From Neodiprion pinetum (Eukaryota; Arthropoda; Insecta; Hymenoptera; Diprionidae), in contig NC_060238.1 in assembly GCF_021155775.2 (NCBI RefSeq), forward strand, positions 25,512,470 through 25,576,469: a DNA stretch of 64,000 bases, given 5' to 3'. Shown piece by piece: positions 1 to 11,000 of the stretch. The position numbers were made by a program, and so were the translations under genes. Every line of letters starts with the position of its first letter. Position 1 is the first letter of the stretch. Below the pieces are notes generated by a model that was given only the letters and a program-made list of their open reading frames with translations, was not told where the DNA came from and ran no database searches.

Positions 1-1220
1 ACATGACGGTACACAAGACTACGAACACATACACACGCACACATACGATATATATACATATATATATATAACATAATTATGTAGATATATAATACACAGA
101 GAAATGTATACTTGGGGGTATGTATTAAATGAGTGTAATCGTTTGGTTCATAAAAGTCGACGGCGGTAAACCCTTGTACCAGTCGACCGCCAAGTAGTCA
201 GCATCAAAGGAGAGCGAAATGTATAATGATCGCATTATAAAAATGTAGATGTATATATACATATGTATATATTTATATGTAACGTTGAGGCAAAAGCCGG
301 CCGCTCTCCTTTTCTTTCTCCTCGTTACGTGTATTTTCTGTAAGAACTTGTGATAATTTTTATTTTTATTAATTTCCGCGGGGTGCTGAGAGAAAATGAC
401 GACGACGACGACGACGGCGAGGAGACGTTTTACTGCTGGTATTATTTTTAATTTGCCCCACTCATCCCGGTAGGACGAGAGAACGAAAAAAGCCCAAGGG
501 CAAGATGTTCGAGGGTTGAATAATTTTTGTTAACAGTTTTTGTTAAGTTTTTTTGTCTATCCCCCCTCCCTCCCCCCAATTTTCGAGTTGGACTTTATTT
601 TGCAACAAGTAAAAGAGTTTCTTTCTATGAAAAAAATATTCTTCCAGCTTTCTTCTTCTTCTTCGTTTTCTCCCGTACACTTTCCCACAGATGAGGAAGA
701 AGAAAAAGTTGAAAGCAATCTGCAGTTCAGCGTATGGGATATAGTGATTGGTACGGATCAGTGAGTTAATGAAGTTTCTGGTACCTATGAGCACGAGGCG
801 ACAGAAGGAAGATAAAGAAAATACGCGATACAGGAAAGATGATGAAACCAAGCAGGTGTGGAGAGGCGCGGTATTAAGTCTGGAGGTAACTTAAGCTGAT
901 CAGCGTGTAAGATATACCTGATCAAGTTTGCCAACCTGACATACTTATACAAGCATCGTCATATCCCTGATCGCGAAGCGTCATTTGGCATACGCGATTT
1001 CAAATTATAAAAAAACAAAAAAAGCCAGCTGCGGTCATGCTCGCATAATACACCTGTGTACATATTGTGTTGAAAATGTAAAATCTCTCTATCAAAGTTG
1101 TTTGAGAGTGAGTAGAAGTATGGAAGACGCTACCAACGGCGGGAGGTTCGTTAACCCTTGAATTCGCTTTTGCGTAGACAGGAATGGGTAATGAAGTAGA
1201 GGGTGTTTGTAGCGGGTTGT
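1..1220. other. Non-coding, AT-rich 5' flank
   Basis: Alternating TA/CA-rich sequence (about 1-110 and 240-285) and a short GAC run (about 399-417). Only short low-complexity reading frames occur. No gene, RNA or transposon was recognised. It may be upstream intergenic DNA or part of a long 5' intron of the DIP-like gene. Confidence 0.5.
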
Positions 1221-2345
1221 ATTATTAAGATGTTAGTCGGCGGCGGCGTGCACGGCAGACGCACATCCCTCTCTTCTCCTCTCTTCGTAAGCTACTAGCG
1301 AAGGGTCGAAACAACCACCCTGAGCGAGCAACCACCGCATCTCCGCCACCCCCGGCCGAGTGGTAGCATCCAGTCGTTTCGATCGGAGGACAGAATATCG
1401 CGAGGGGTGGGAAATCCAACTCCGAAAGGGAGTAAAAGCTCGGTCCACCCTTGAGGCTCGAAAATATTGCGACGTTTGTCCGGAGAATCGCGTGTAACTC
1501 GAGTCCGTCTGTCTTTCTGGAGTAACTCGAGGAGAAAGAGTGTTTGCCAAAGCTGCGGCAACGGCGACCCCGGCAAAGCCGCAAACACCCCGATTTTTGA
1601 CGCTGCTAAAACCACGGAGGAAACACGACGGGCCTTCCGACAATCCGAGTACAAGACTTTGCGTCGTTTCGATGAGACCTTGTCGAGGATCTGAAAGAAG
1701 AGCGAAGTAAAGAGGAGGAGGAGGAGGAGGAGGAGGAAGTCTTAAGTATTTCCATTTCCATTTCCTTTGAGAGGTGATTCCCCGGGAGTCTTTCGAGCCT
1801 CCACCTCCACCTCCACTTCCGCCGCGGCCGCGGTCCCGTGGGATTCCCGTTTTACAAACGTTGTTATATAGAAGGGCGTGCGACCCCTCGAACGGCTCCC
1901 TCCTCGAGGTGAAAGAGGGACTTGAGGAGCGTAGAATGAGAGGAAACGGGACAAAGAGAGCTGCACGTTAGGACTTCCGACGTTGAACTTTTCCCAGTCG
2001 AGACTGGAAGGGTGGACCGGCGCGCATCTCGTCGACGTCCTCGATCTGCGATCCACCCTCAGCTGTCAACGATTTCTTGATTACAGCTCGGCGGCACGGC
2101 CACGTCGTCTCTTCAGAATCGTCTCCCAGCTCCGTTAGGACAAATGGAGTTTCCAAGTACAGCGTCGAACGAGTGCCGAGCGCCTAAGAGTCTAAGCCAA
2201 GAGGTTACAAGCAAGACGGTCTTCTCAGCGTTGAACCGCCCCTTCCTTCCTTCCGTGGAAGGCGGCGCGACGTCCTGCGGTTTGGGGGTTAGGCAAGCGG
2301 CAGCTTTAGTGCCACTTACCACCGCAAACATTGTTTTATCATTTT
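1221..2345. other. CpG-rich block without a recognised gene
   Basis: Composition changes to GC- and CpG-rich with several overlapping short reading frames on both strands (for example 1467-1694 plus, 1233-1643 minus). None shows a domain, a signal peptide or plausible residue composition. A (GAG)n tract occupies 1711-1737. The block could be a regulatory region or an untranslated exon, but nothing in the sequence decides this. Confidence 0.35.
1711..1737. repeat. (GAG)n microsatellite
   Basis: About nine uninterrupted GAG/AGG units. Confidence 0.95.
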
Positions 2346-4040
2346 AATGGTGGGGCGAGGCTCTCCCCTTATCCGAATTTAACTGCCAACTCGGATGTAG
2401 GGGGACAAAGTCCAACGAGCTGTCGCCAATTCTTCCTTCTCGTGTTTTCGAACCTTTGTAACAATTCCTTCGATCTTTTCCAGCCACCGCGGGTTATTGT
2501 TTAATCAACGAAGTGGATGGACGGAAAACCGCTTGTAACACTCTGCCTATCGTCCTTCGTAACGAGTGTCTGTACCTGAAATTTTGCCAAATTGAACAGC
2601 ATCGACGGCGGTTCTTCCGTCATGGCACTCCGATTCTGAAATTATCCTATGTAGCAATTCGAGTTAGTTAGCCAGGGTTTCGGGGCAGCTTGGAAGTAAA
2701 GAGCGAGAGAGAGAAAGAGAGAGAGAAAGTGGATTAATCGGACTTCTGTCTCCAGGATTCTTTGCTTTTTAGTTCTCGTCGACGGTTTCGTTTCTTTTCC
2801 ACCCCCCCCCCCCCCCTCCCTCCGCCCCCGGACGGCTTTCGCTTTCTCTCTCTCTCTCTCGTCTCGCGAGACGCTCGCGAAAGAGACATATCCATCATTT
2901 TCTCTTTCCTCTCTATCTCTCTCCCGCCTCTTTCTTCTTTCCTCCTTCGTGTAGCTGCAAGGGATTTTTAATAAAAGTTCACCGTCCGTGTTTAATATTT
3001 CACCCTATGATTACGCACGCCTCCCTGATTTCTCACGAGTCCCTCTTCCCCCCGAGATTTGTCCTCTGATCGATGGCGTCTCCGCTACACGAGAATTTCG
3101 AAGAAAACTTCGTTCACCGACCGGATCCTCACACGCAAGTTCCGCGAGTGGGACCGACAGGTGTCAGGTGTCAAGCTCCTCCTCCTCCTCCTCCTCCTCC
3201 TCCTCCTCCTCCTCCTCCTCCTCCTCCTCCTCCTCCTCCTTCTCCTCCCTCCCCTCTCGCTTGCCTTTCTTTTCCCTTCGATATTCATCAGGTCCACACG
3301 AGTGTTTTCTCCCGAGTCACGTACCCGATGCAAGGATGAAATTTCACCGCGAGATCACCGCGACACGAGGACCAGCCTCAGGGTGTGAGTTGGAGTCAAA
3401 AGGACCCCGAGACCTCATACCGTGGAGGTCGTTCACCGGTGCGGAGAGAAGACGCTTGTCGCCCTCTTCCGCTTCTCGCCGAGCACCCATCAGCCATCCG
3501 CGTTCAATGGACGGGAAAATGAATGTCATCTGCTCTCCCTTCCGCGGTCGCGACGCAGATCCTGAGGAAGGTGTTTCGACTCCTGCCACTCCTCTCGCAC
3601 CGTACCGGATAAAATTTTCACCAAAAAGAAAGAGGACGAAACGTGGCTTTCCGATCATGATCCTTTGAGCTTTCAGTAAATCTTCTTGCTTGTTCCGATT
3701 TCGGACAGCTGCGTTCGTCCCGCGGAAGCTTAGCCAGTCGATTATATCCACCCGACATGCGACACGTCGAAACACTTTTCAGCACTTTCAGTGGGAATCG
3801 GATTCCTCCTGGTAGACATGTTCGAGAGAAAATTGTGATCAACGCTTTCGCGCACCGTTTGTTGTACCTTTTCTGCCGTTTTTTTTTTTTTTGCCACGGG
3901 CTTAAGCTCCCTAGATCGCCCGGATCGCTGAATGTAACATCGTCGTTCCATTCTTGGCCTGCATGTACACGATATCTACCGTATAGGTATACGTGAACCC
4001 AGCCTAGGATGCGCCCTTGTGGGCCACATGCCGTTGCCTA
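2346..4040. other. Non-coding stretch with homopolymer and triplet tracts
   Basis: Contains a run of about 15 C at 2802-2816, CT-rich segments and a long (CTC)n tract. A 226-residue frame at 2988-3668 owes its length to this tract, read as polyserine, with leucine, proline and arginine runs in the other frames; it is not believed to be a gene. Confidence 0.6.
3176..3247. repeat. (CTC)n trinucleotide microsatellite
   Basis: More than 20 CTC/TCC units, interrupted once near the 3' end. It opens four overlapping low-complexity reading frames. Confidence 0.97.
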
Positions 4041-4049
4041 CACGGAGGG

Positions 4050-4560
4050 AAAGGATTGTTTGAGTCAAGTGATATTCGTTTGACTCAACTGAATGCTGTT
4101 GTCAAATTCGACGAACACGATACGTGCTTGATTCAACAAAACACTTTTGTCTGTCGAAATACTTGTGACAACTTGACGTAGCATCGAATCAAGACTTTGA
4201 TCATGCTGACTATCAATTTATTCAAGATAACACAGCATGAATTCCTTGGTATAAGTGTGAATCTCTTACCAAGAAAATGTGTGATTGAGATGACTAAAAA
4301 TTTGATTGAACGCACCTCTGTCGTTTTGTTTTAAGAATGTGAAATGTTCTAGCAAAACGAATTGAGCTTGTTTTAATTCATGTTTCGTTGAATCAAGACT
4401 TCAACGGTTGAAAGGTTCACTCGAATCAATACTTCACTGGATCGCGACAAGAAAGGCTTTCGTCGAATCAAGGAATTCGCTCGACTAAATCATTTTGACA
4501 GACTACCTAAATCGAAATTGTTGAATCAAATTCATCGTCTTTGGAACAAGGGATACTAGA
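4050..4560. repeat. Degenerate repeat region rich in GAATCAA/TTGATTC motifs
   Basis: Over about 500 bases the words GAATCAA, GACTCAA and their complements recur in both orientations (for example near 4130, 4184, 4390, 4423, 4464 and 4522). The pattern looks like a decayed palindromic or tandem element. No terminal repeat or target duplication could be fixed and no coding potential is seen. Confidence 0.4.
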
Positions 4561-6540
4561 TTGAAGCGAATGGATGCGAATGAAATATATTGTTTCTTCA
4601 ACAATTCCATCTCCATCGTGCACACCGCACAATATTACTTCAGCCGTCAAGTTCGCCTGCAGTGTGCAGTATCTTCGCGTGGCTGCTTCGTTGTCCCGAG
4701 ACGTCGGGCTTCCTTTGAAGTATACCTCCCGGTGCGTGTGTACAACGTTGTGTTATTTACCGGATAGTCGAGCTGCGCACGGCGAAAGCGCGTTACGCTG
4801 AATCCACTGTAGGTACGTTCTTACGTAGGTAGTCGAGTTTACCGCTGTCGAGTATCGCCGTCTAGTTCGTAGTTCAGAATCTGCTTCCAGTCGTATTTCT
4901 TTGATCTACACTCCGCTCCGTAGATTGGTAGATACAGTTGTCTGCACGAGTAATTTTGTGTTATTAACCTGATAGGCGAGGAGGAAGATCGTGAGAGAAA
5001 TATCGCGTTATTTCTAAGAAGTTGCAACCGCAGGTACGCCGAAGACCCACGAAGGCACCGCCGCCAAGCCTCCTCGGCAAGAAGTTCCGAGCTTTTGATC
5101 AAGCGAGAGGATTTGAATTTAATTAAAAAAGACCTTGAGAGCTTGCGTATTTGGCTAAGTAAAACGCTCGTCTCTCCTTCGAATCGGGTCGGATGTCAGC
5201 CTCTGCCCGTTTTCCAACTTTTATCATCACTCACCGCGAACGTAAACGCCGAAAGCTCCGACTGACGAAAACAACCGTTATCAGAGTTGTTAACGCTGTA
5301 TATATACTTGCGAGGAAGATTGTGTCTCGCACTATCGAGTATAAACGGTAACATTCGTTATCGAGTTCGTCTCTTTTCCTCTTTTCTTCTTTTCCCATTC
5401 GACAATTTTTCCGCGTTATCTCCTCTCTTTCGGCGTAATCGCTACGGCCAAGAAATTAGGACAAGATCGATCCTCCGTTTTTGGAAATATAACACGTAGC
5501 CGGTCAAAGGTCACAGTTTCACGTCGGAGCCTTGTCTTGAGGAAAAAATATACCTTCGATTTATTTTAACTCGCGAATAAAAATTTACGGTTATTAAACA
5601 TCTTTCGAAATCTGTACCCTCCATAATCCTGATCGTCCCTGAATCTTTCAGCGAAAAAAAAAAAAAAAATCATCAGTGTATCTGCGATTACGCTAATTAT
5701 CGGCGAAAAAGAATAACAAGTGACATACATCCGAGTTGTTCGCGAAACAATCGACGTGTAAAGTGCACCGTGGGAATCCACGAAGAGCAAAGAGCATTCT
5801 TGTAGGTGCGGGCATACCTGTACCTACAGAGCGTCAGTGCAGCCGGAGCGTTGCGAAGGGTGTCTGTTTTGAAAGGGTAGCAATTACCCCGTCGTCCCGG
5901 CTGTCAGGCCCGAGGCTGATGTCCCTCTCGCGGTGGCTACCGGGCGAGGAGAAAGCGAGGAGAAAGCGAGGAGAAAGCGAGGAGAGTGGCCGAGGGTAGG
6001 AGGAAGATGAAAGCCGAGAGTGCGAGGAGGAACGCCGGCTGCAGATACAGGGGCTCATTAAACCGGGAATGCTGATTGCGTTAACCCCGCCGCTTCCCGC
6101 GACACTGCCGCTTCGCCCGATGCCTAGCATTAAATGCCCGGCATTTACCCCCCCAAGAGCTCGACGGACCAGTTCCCTAGGTCGTCTCTAATCGAAATAC
6201 GGCCGATCTCTCCCTCTCTTTCACTTTTTCTCTCTCCCTCTCTTTCGTCGATAACCCATCGCGACCGGGTGGAGTACCCGCCTCTTAATTAGGGGTTAAC
6301 TTTTTAATTAAATCTTTTCACTCACCCGCGCGAGTTCGCTATATAACCCTCATTCCACCCCTGAAACGACACACGACACAATCATTCGTCGTACGTCGAT
6401 GTGAAAATATTTTGCGCGAAACACGGGGATCCATTTACGACGCCTTGTCGAAATTCTAACACTCGTTTGCGTGATTTCATCTTACGTTATATTATGTATG
6501 TATACCAGGGTGGTTCTTAAAAGGTAATTTTTTAATTTCT
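4561..6540. other. Non-coding stretch, no recognised gene
   Basis: Mixed composition with an A run at 5656-5669, a short 11-base tandem repeat at 5944-5985 and CT-rich sequence near 6210-6250. Short frames on both strands show no recognisable domain. Confidence 0.5.
5944..5985. repeat. 11-base tandem repeat, GCGAGGAGAAA, about 3.8 copies
   Basis: Three perfect head-to-tail copies and a partial fourth. Confidence 0.9.
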
Positions 6541-6615
6541 ATCAGTTCACTCGTTAAATCAGCTCAAAATTTTTTTTATATCAACCCTAACTCGTGCTCG
6601 CAAGAGGGTGGATTT

Positions 6616-6951
6616 CCCCTTTCAAGCATTTTAGGGACACATTCAATCTACCAAACTGGTTTCGATAAAATCCGGTCAGGGGGGGGGGGGGGGGGGGGGG
6701 TTCCTGGGTTGCTTAGTACGATCTGGACTCGAAGTTTCAAAATTCAAAATCCCGGATTCAATTCAAAATTCATCCGAGTACTGAATTTTATCGAAATCAA
6801 ATAATTTTTTAAATTTTGGCCCACCATATTGGATCCGTCATTTTGAATTTACAAATTTCGAGTTCAGATTCGTAATGAACGATCCAAGATACCCCCTACA
6901 TCGAATTTCAGCCAAAATTCGTTCGGTGGATTTATTGTGTCCCCGAAAGGG
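6616..6951. mobile_element. Decayed TTAA-type short element
   Basis: The right end, GTGTCCCCGAAAGGG followed by TTAA (6952-6955), is a close relative of the CCCTTTCG-type ends of other elements in the window. The left end near 6616-6650 keeps CCCTTTC and GGGACACA separated by an insertion, so the inverted repeat is only partly preserved. Inside are a 22-base G run (6679-6700) and a copy of the sub-repeat ATTGGATCCGTCATTTTGAA near 6830. No coding capacity. Confidence 0.5.
6679..6700. repeat. Poly-G run, 22 bases
   Basis: Uninterrupted G homopolymer. Its length may be unreliable in an assembly. Confidence 0.95.
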
Positions 6952-6955
6952 TTAA

Positions 6956-8070
6956 ATGAGGAAATCGAACATCTTGCGGGCACGGGTTAGAATTGAAATA
7001 AAAAAGTGAATAAATAAGGGAATCGTTGCTGAATTATTTGGAATTGAATCGTGAAATTCAAAAATGACTTTTTCAAGGACCACTCTAAATTGTACGGTAT
7101 ACCAAAGACGTGAGTGAAGATAAAAATGTGCTGTAAGAAATATGTCAATTCTTCCAACTCTACAGTTCCTCAAAGATAACCTTCCGTTGAGATGCTCGAA
7201 TATCGGAGGAAAAAAAATCTTCCCGTCCCACTGAAAGCGCGATTCGTCAAAACGACGTCGAGTCGTCCTTCACCTCCAACTCAACGCCGATTGAATTTCC
7301 TTCTCTGATCGATTTTGGTTGGATCAACGCACCGTGACCACAGCTGCTGCAGCACGGTGCACAACTCGGTACCTACTCGGAAAGAAGCGGCGAACCAGAA
7401 TCAATCAGAGTTCCTGATTGTTGCTGGCCGGTGTTGATCGAGTCGCGAACGACACGTGGATGAGACGAGGGCGGAGAGGGAGGGGCGGGGCCCGTCTCCG
7501 GAGCTTGGAGTGTGTGTTTTGGACGCGATCTCGTTTTGGTGGGCGAATGATCGGACGGAGTATGAGGAAGCGGGCGATTCGCGCGAGGCACTCCAAAGTA
7601 ATCGAAATCCTGGGAGGCGAAAGGGAGGCCGGGAGGCAGCGGCGCAAGTCGAGGGGAGGAAGAGGGGCGATAAATTACTGTGACCAACCCGCTATCAATC
7701 CTAAATACCTACGAACGCTTTTAGCTTTCACTTTGCCCACCGCGCTCTCCTGTTCTGCACCAGAGCCAGCCAACACCGCGGCTCTCTCGTCGCGCGCGGT
7801 ATTCCGGACGAAATTTATTCCCCACCTCGGGATATAAAAATACACCATCCTGCTGGCGACGCGACGACGCGTCGCGACGCGAACTCGCAACGCCGTTTTC
7901 TTTCTCCCATATTCACCTACCTACACTCTGCTGTTTTTGCAGGTTATGGAACGTAATTCACACGCTGCGCGTACTTGCTCATGTCACGGTGGTATAATTC
8001 CGCGGCATCATGGCGCACATCTCGGTGAAATGGCGTGAAAAGTTGAATGGAACCAAACCATATATTTCCG
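6956..8070. other. Non-coding stretch, CpG-rich from about 7400 to 7900
   Basis: Overlapping short frames on both strands at 7373-7890 (up to 139 residues) are rich in Arg, Gly and Ser with no domain or conserved motif. They are most simply explained by high GC content. Confidence 0.45.
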
Positions 8071-8425
8071 ATATGCATCGGGTAAAATGCAGCATTTTAC
8101 CAACAGCCACGTGATCGTCGATGTCGAGGCCAATCCAACGAGTCCTGGCTCTTCGATTTTGCTCGCGCCGTTCCCAAGATGTTACGATTTTAGCTGGTTA
8201 GTCGCGCAAGCTACGCTATTCGTTGAATATAACGAGACCAGAGCTTCCTGATATGCAACGGACAAAATAGATGCAGCATTTCACCAATGAACACGTGATC
8301 GTCGACGTCGAGGCGAGTCCAACGAGTCCTGGCTTTTCGATTCTGCTCGCGCCTTTCTCAAGGTATTACGATTTTAGCGAGCAGCTGAGTCGCGCAAGCT
8401 CGCGCTATTCGTGTCGTTGAAACTG
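8071..8425. repeat. Diverged tandem duplication, unit about 180-185 bases
   Basis: The segment from about 8071 to 8250 is repeated from 8251 to about 8425. Shared landmarks are GATATGCA (8070/8250), GCAGCATTT (offset about 184), CACGTGATCGTCGA followed by TCGAGG, CCAACGAGTCCTGGCT, and GTCGCGCAAGCT. A 4-base insertion and scattered substitutions separate the copies. No open frame is preserved in both copies, so this is not duplicated coding sequence. Confidence 0.85.
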
Positions 8426-11000
8426 TGATATCTCGGTATTGGTCCATCCGAAATCGACGATCTTGGATCCGTCGTGCGCGTCTATGCATCGGCTACAGCA
8501 TGGTTATAAAACTTTGGAATCTCATTCAGAAATTCGTGGTATCGAAACAAGATTTCTCAGCGTTCAACCGCAGGCTGGATCCTATTGAATTTCAAGAACC
8601 GAATTCTCGGATGTTAAAGTCGATATTTAGTAAGTAACTTGGAGCGTCAAAGTTGCAAAGTTGACGCGTGCGCCACGTGTAAGTATCATATCCACGTTTT
8701 ATTTTCGACGAGGCTTGTTGGTTCCTCGCCTTCCGCAGCCACTGTCCTTTCTGCCATCATCCCTGTGTCCGTTACTCCTGGATATTGGTAAAGTTGTAAG
8801 CGACAGCCTGCACCGCTAACCCTGCCGACCAGCTGACGCTGGCTACTTCGGGACTCGACCTCGTGGCCCGTCTCGACCGCTGAACTGACCCAGGGAGTTC
8901 CAAGAAACTCTCTCTCTCTCTCTATACGCGTGTAGCGTCTATTTATAAGTAAAAGAGACGAAAAAAAACGAAAAGAAACAAGAAGTTACAATTTTTTGTC
9001 TGTTATTCTTTCCACCCACAATTTGAATTTCAAGCTGACGAAGATCCGAAGAGAGAATAAAATCGAAATAAGCAAGAGAGAGAGCGAAATGTTGCAGTTG
9101 TAAGCTGAGCTTTTCGCCAAAGCGTACACGTACACGAAGATATACATATATTCCACTTTGGTATACCCATCGACGAAGGCATCTGGAGGGTCTATAAATA
9201 TTTCTGCCCAGCTTATTCTCTTTATTCCGTCTCCGGGTGTGAAAGTAGAGGCGCCAATCTACAGAATATAAGGCTCAGAGTGTCTCAGAGACGAATAATG
9301 AAGAAGAGAATTCCAGGATGTACAGACACGTCTGTAGTGCAGCACTCGCTGGAGAAATGTCCGGGATTGTGCTGCGTCGAGGGATGTAAAAAATTGCGAG
9401 CTCGACGCCGGAGCTTGGAACTTGACTTTTAATTGAGGCTGAGTGAAAACTCTCCGCTGCTGCAGTCCGATTCTCAATACGAACGACGGTGGGGACTGGA
9501 TGAGGATAGGGCAATAAAATCGAAGTGAAAAGAGAGGAACACTGCACTATTGGTGTACCAAATATAGTATATATCTACAAGGCGTCGAGGTATTTATATT
9601 GGCTTCTCGCAGCGTGACAGTGATCTACTGGGAATTTTACCCCTTGTTCCACACACTCGAAGCTCTCCTCCTTGCTCTTTCTTGGACCAACTCGGCCTCC
9701 TCCCCTACTTTTCTCATGAACGCGACTTACCGCGCTGCGAGTCGCGACGCGTCGAACTAATAAAAGCAACTTCCTACTCAAGGGACGTCACCGGGATTCG
9801 GGTGTTTAGCGAGGAGGGGGATGAAGAGGGAGAGAGAGAGAGAGAGAGAGGAAAAAGAGCCGGGCGTGTCGTCCGTCGTCCGTCAGCCGTCTATTGTTTT
9901 TCTCGTTCCCCGGTCTCGTCGCGTTCAATGGCGTTTTGTTTCAATCGAGCTTCCCGCACCCCGCGCGCAATATGTCCAACCATTATTTGTTCCATCACCT
10001 AAAGCCCGGACGATCAAGGGATGATTTTATTGGCCGATCCCGTATGCCGTGTGGGTAGTCGGGGAGGTTTAATGAGCGCCTCAACCCCCGGCCCTGCCCC
10101 GCCACCCTCGCAATTACGTAGCGCGTGCCGCGACTGGGAAAGCAAAGTTCCGCCGCGTCTTCGGAGGAGGAGAATGAGGACGAGGAGCGGAACCAGGAGC
10201 AGATGCCGAGTTCCAAAAAGGGAGATAAAGTCAACCCCTGCTGCTGACCGATTGGCAAAGCGGGCGGCGAGAAAGAGAGCCGAGAGAGAGAGAGAGAGAG
10301 AAGGAGATATCGGCCGATGTTTTATTGCCGGATCCAAAGCCGAGGCTCGTGGACTGCTCTCGTCGTAATCCGCGGACAGATTCGTCCGGATTCATGGTTC
10401 GCTTTATGTTACAAATGCGCGTACTCGGTTTATATACCAAGGTTTTATACACGCGATGCTTTTCAGAGATATTTTCCAAACCCGGCCGCTGGTGTTATAA
10501 TATTTGTATTAAAATGCAAAAGCCTCCCACGCATCAGGGCGCGAAACGAATTAGGTACAACGAAAAAAAAAAAAAAGAACCGCATCTATGCATATTCAAA
10601 CCCGTGGCCACCGGCCTTTGACTCAATTTTCAAATCACCTAAAGTCGCGTCGCGAAAATTCCCGCAAATTACTTTGTAGAAAATTGCAAGGCGGTTTTCA
10701 TACTCCGCTTACCAGCCAGCCTTGCGGAACCCCGCGACCTGACTCAAGCCGAAAGGCGACAGCTGTTCAGGGATGTCCCCGTTTCTCTGTCGGGTTAACC
10801 GAAGCTTGGTTTGGTCACCGGGTTAACCCTCGATGTATATATACTGTCGATTTAAATTCATTGACTTTATCAGGTGCGCCCCGGGAGAAACCCTTTTTGA
10901 AACTTGTCTCATTGTAGAAAATAATAACGGAAAGTAACAAAGAAGAACGGACCGATGGCGAAAGTTCTCTCGATTGTCAACCCTTCTTTGCCTCGTCACA
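8426..11000. other. Non-coding stretch with GA microsatellites
   Basis: (GA)n tracts at 9829-9850 and about 10281-10301, with a CpG-rich block at about 10020-10330. Short overlapping frames (for example 10021-10368 plus, 10014-10337 minus) reflect composition. No gene recognised. Confidence 0.5.

Noticed and set aside
2988..3668. 226-residue plus-strand frame with a polyserine tract
   Set aside because: Its length depends on the (CTC)n microsatellite, which opens several overlapping frames on both strands. No domain or plausible composition outside the tract.
10780..10830. Two GGGTTAACC palindromes as element ends
   Set aside because: They are only about 35 bases apart with no matching inverted ends around them.
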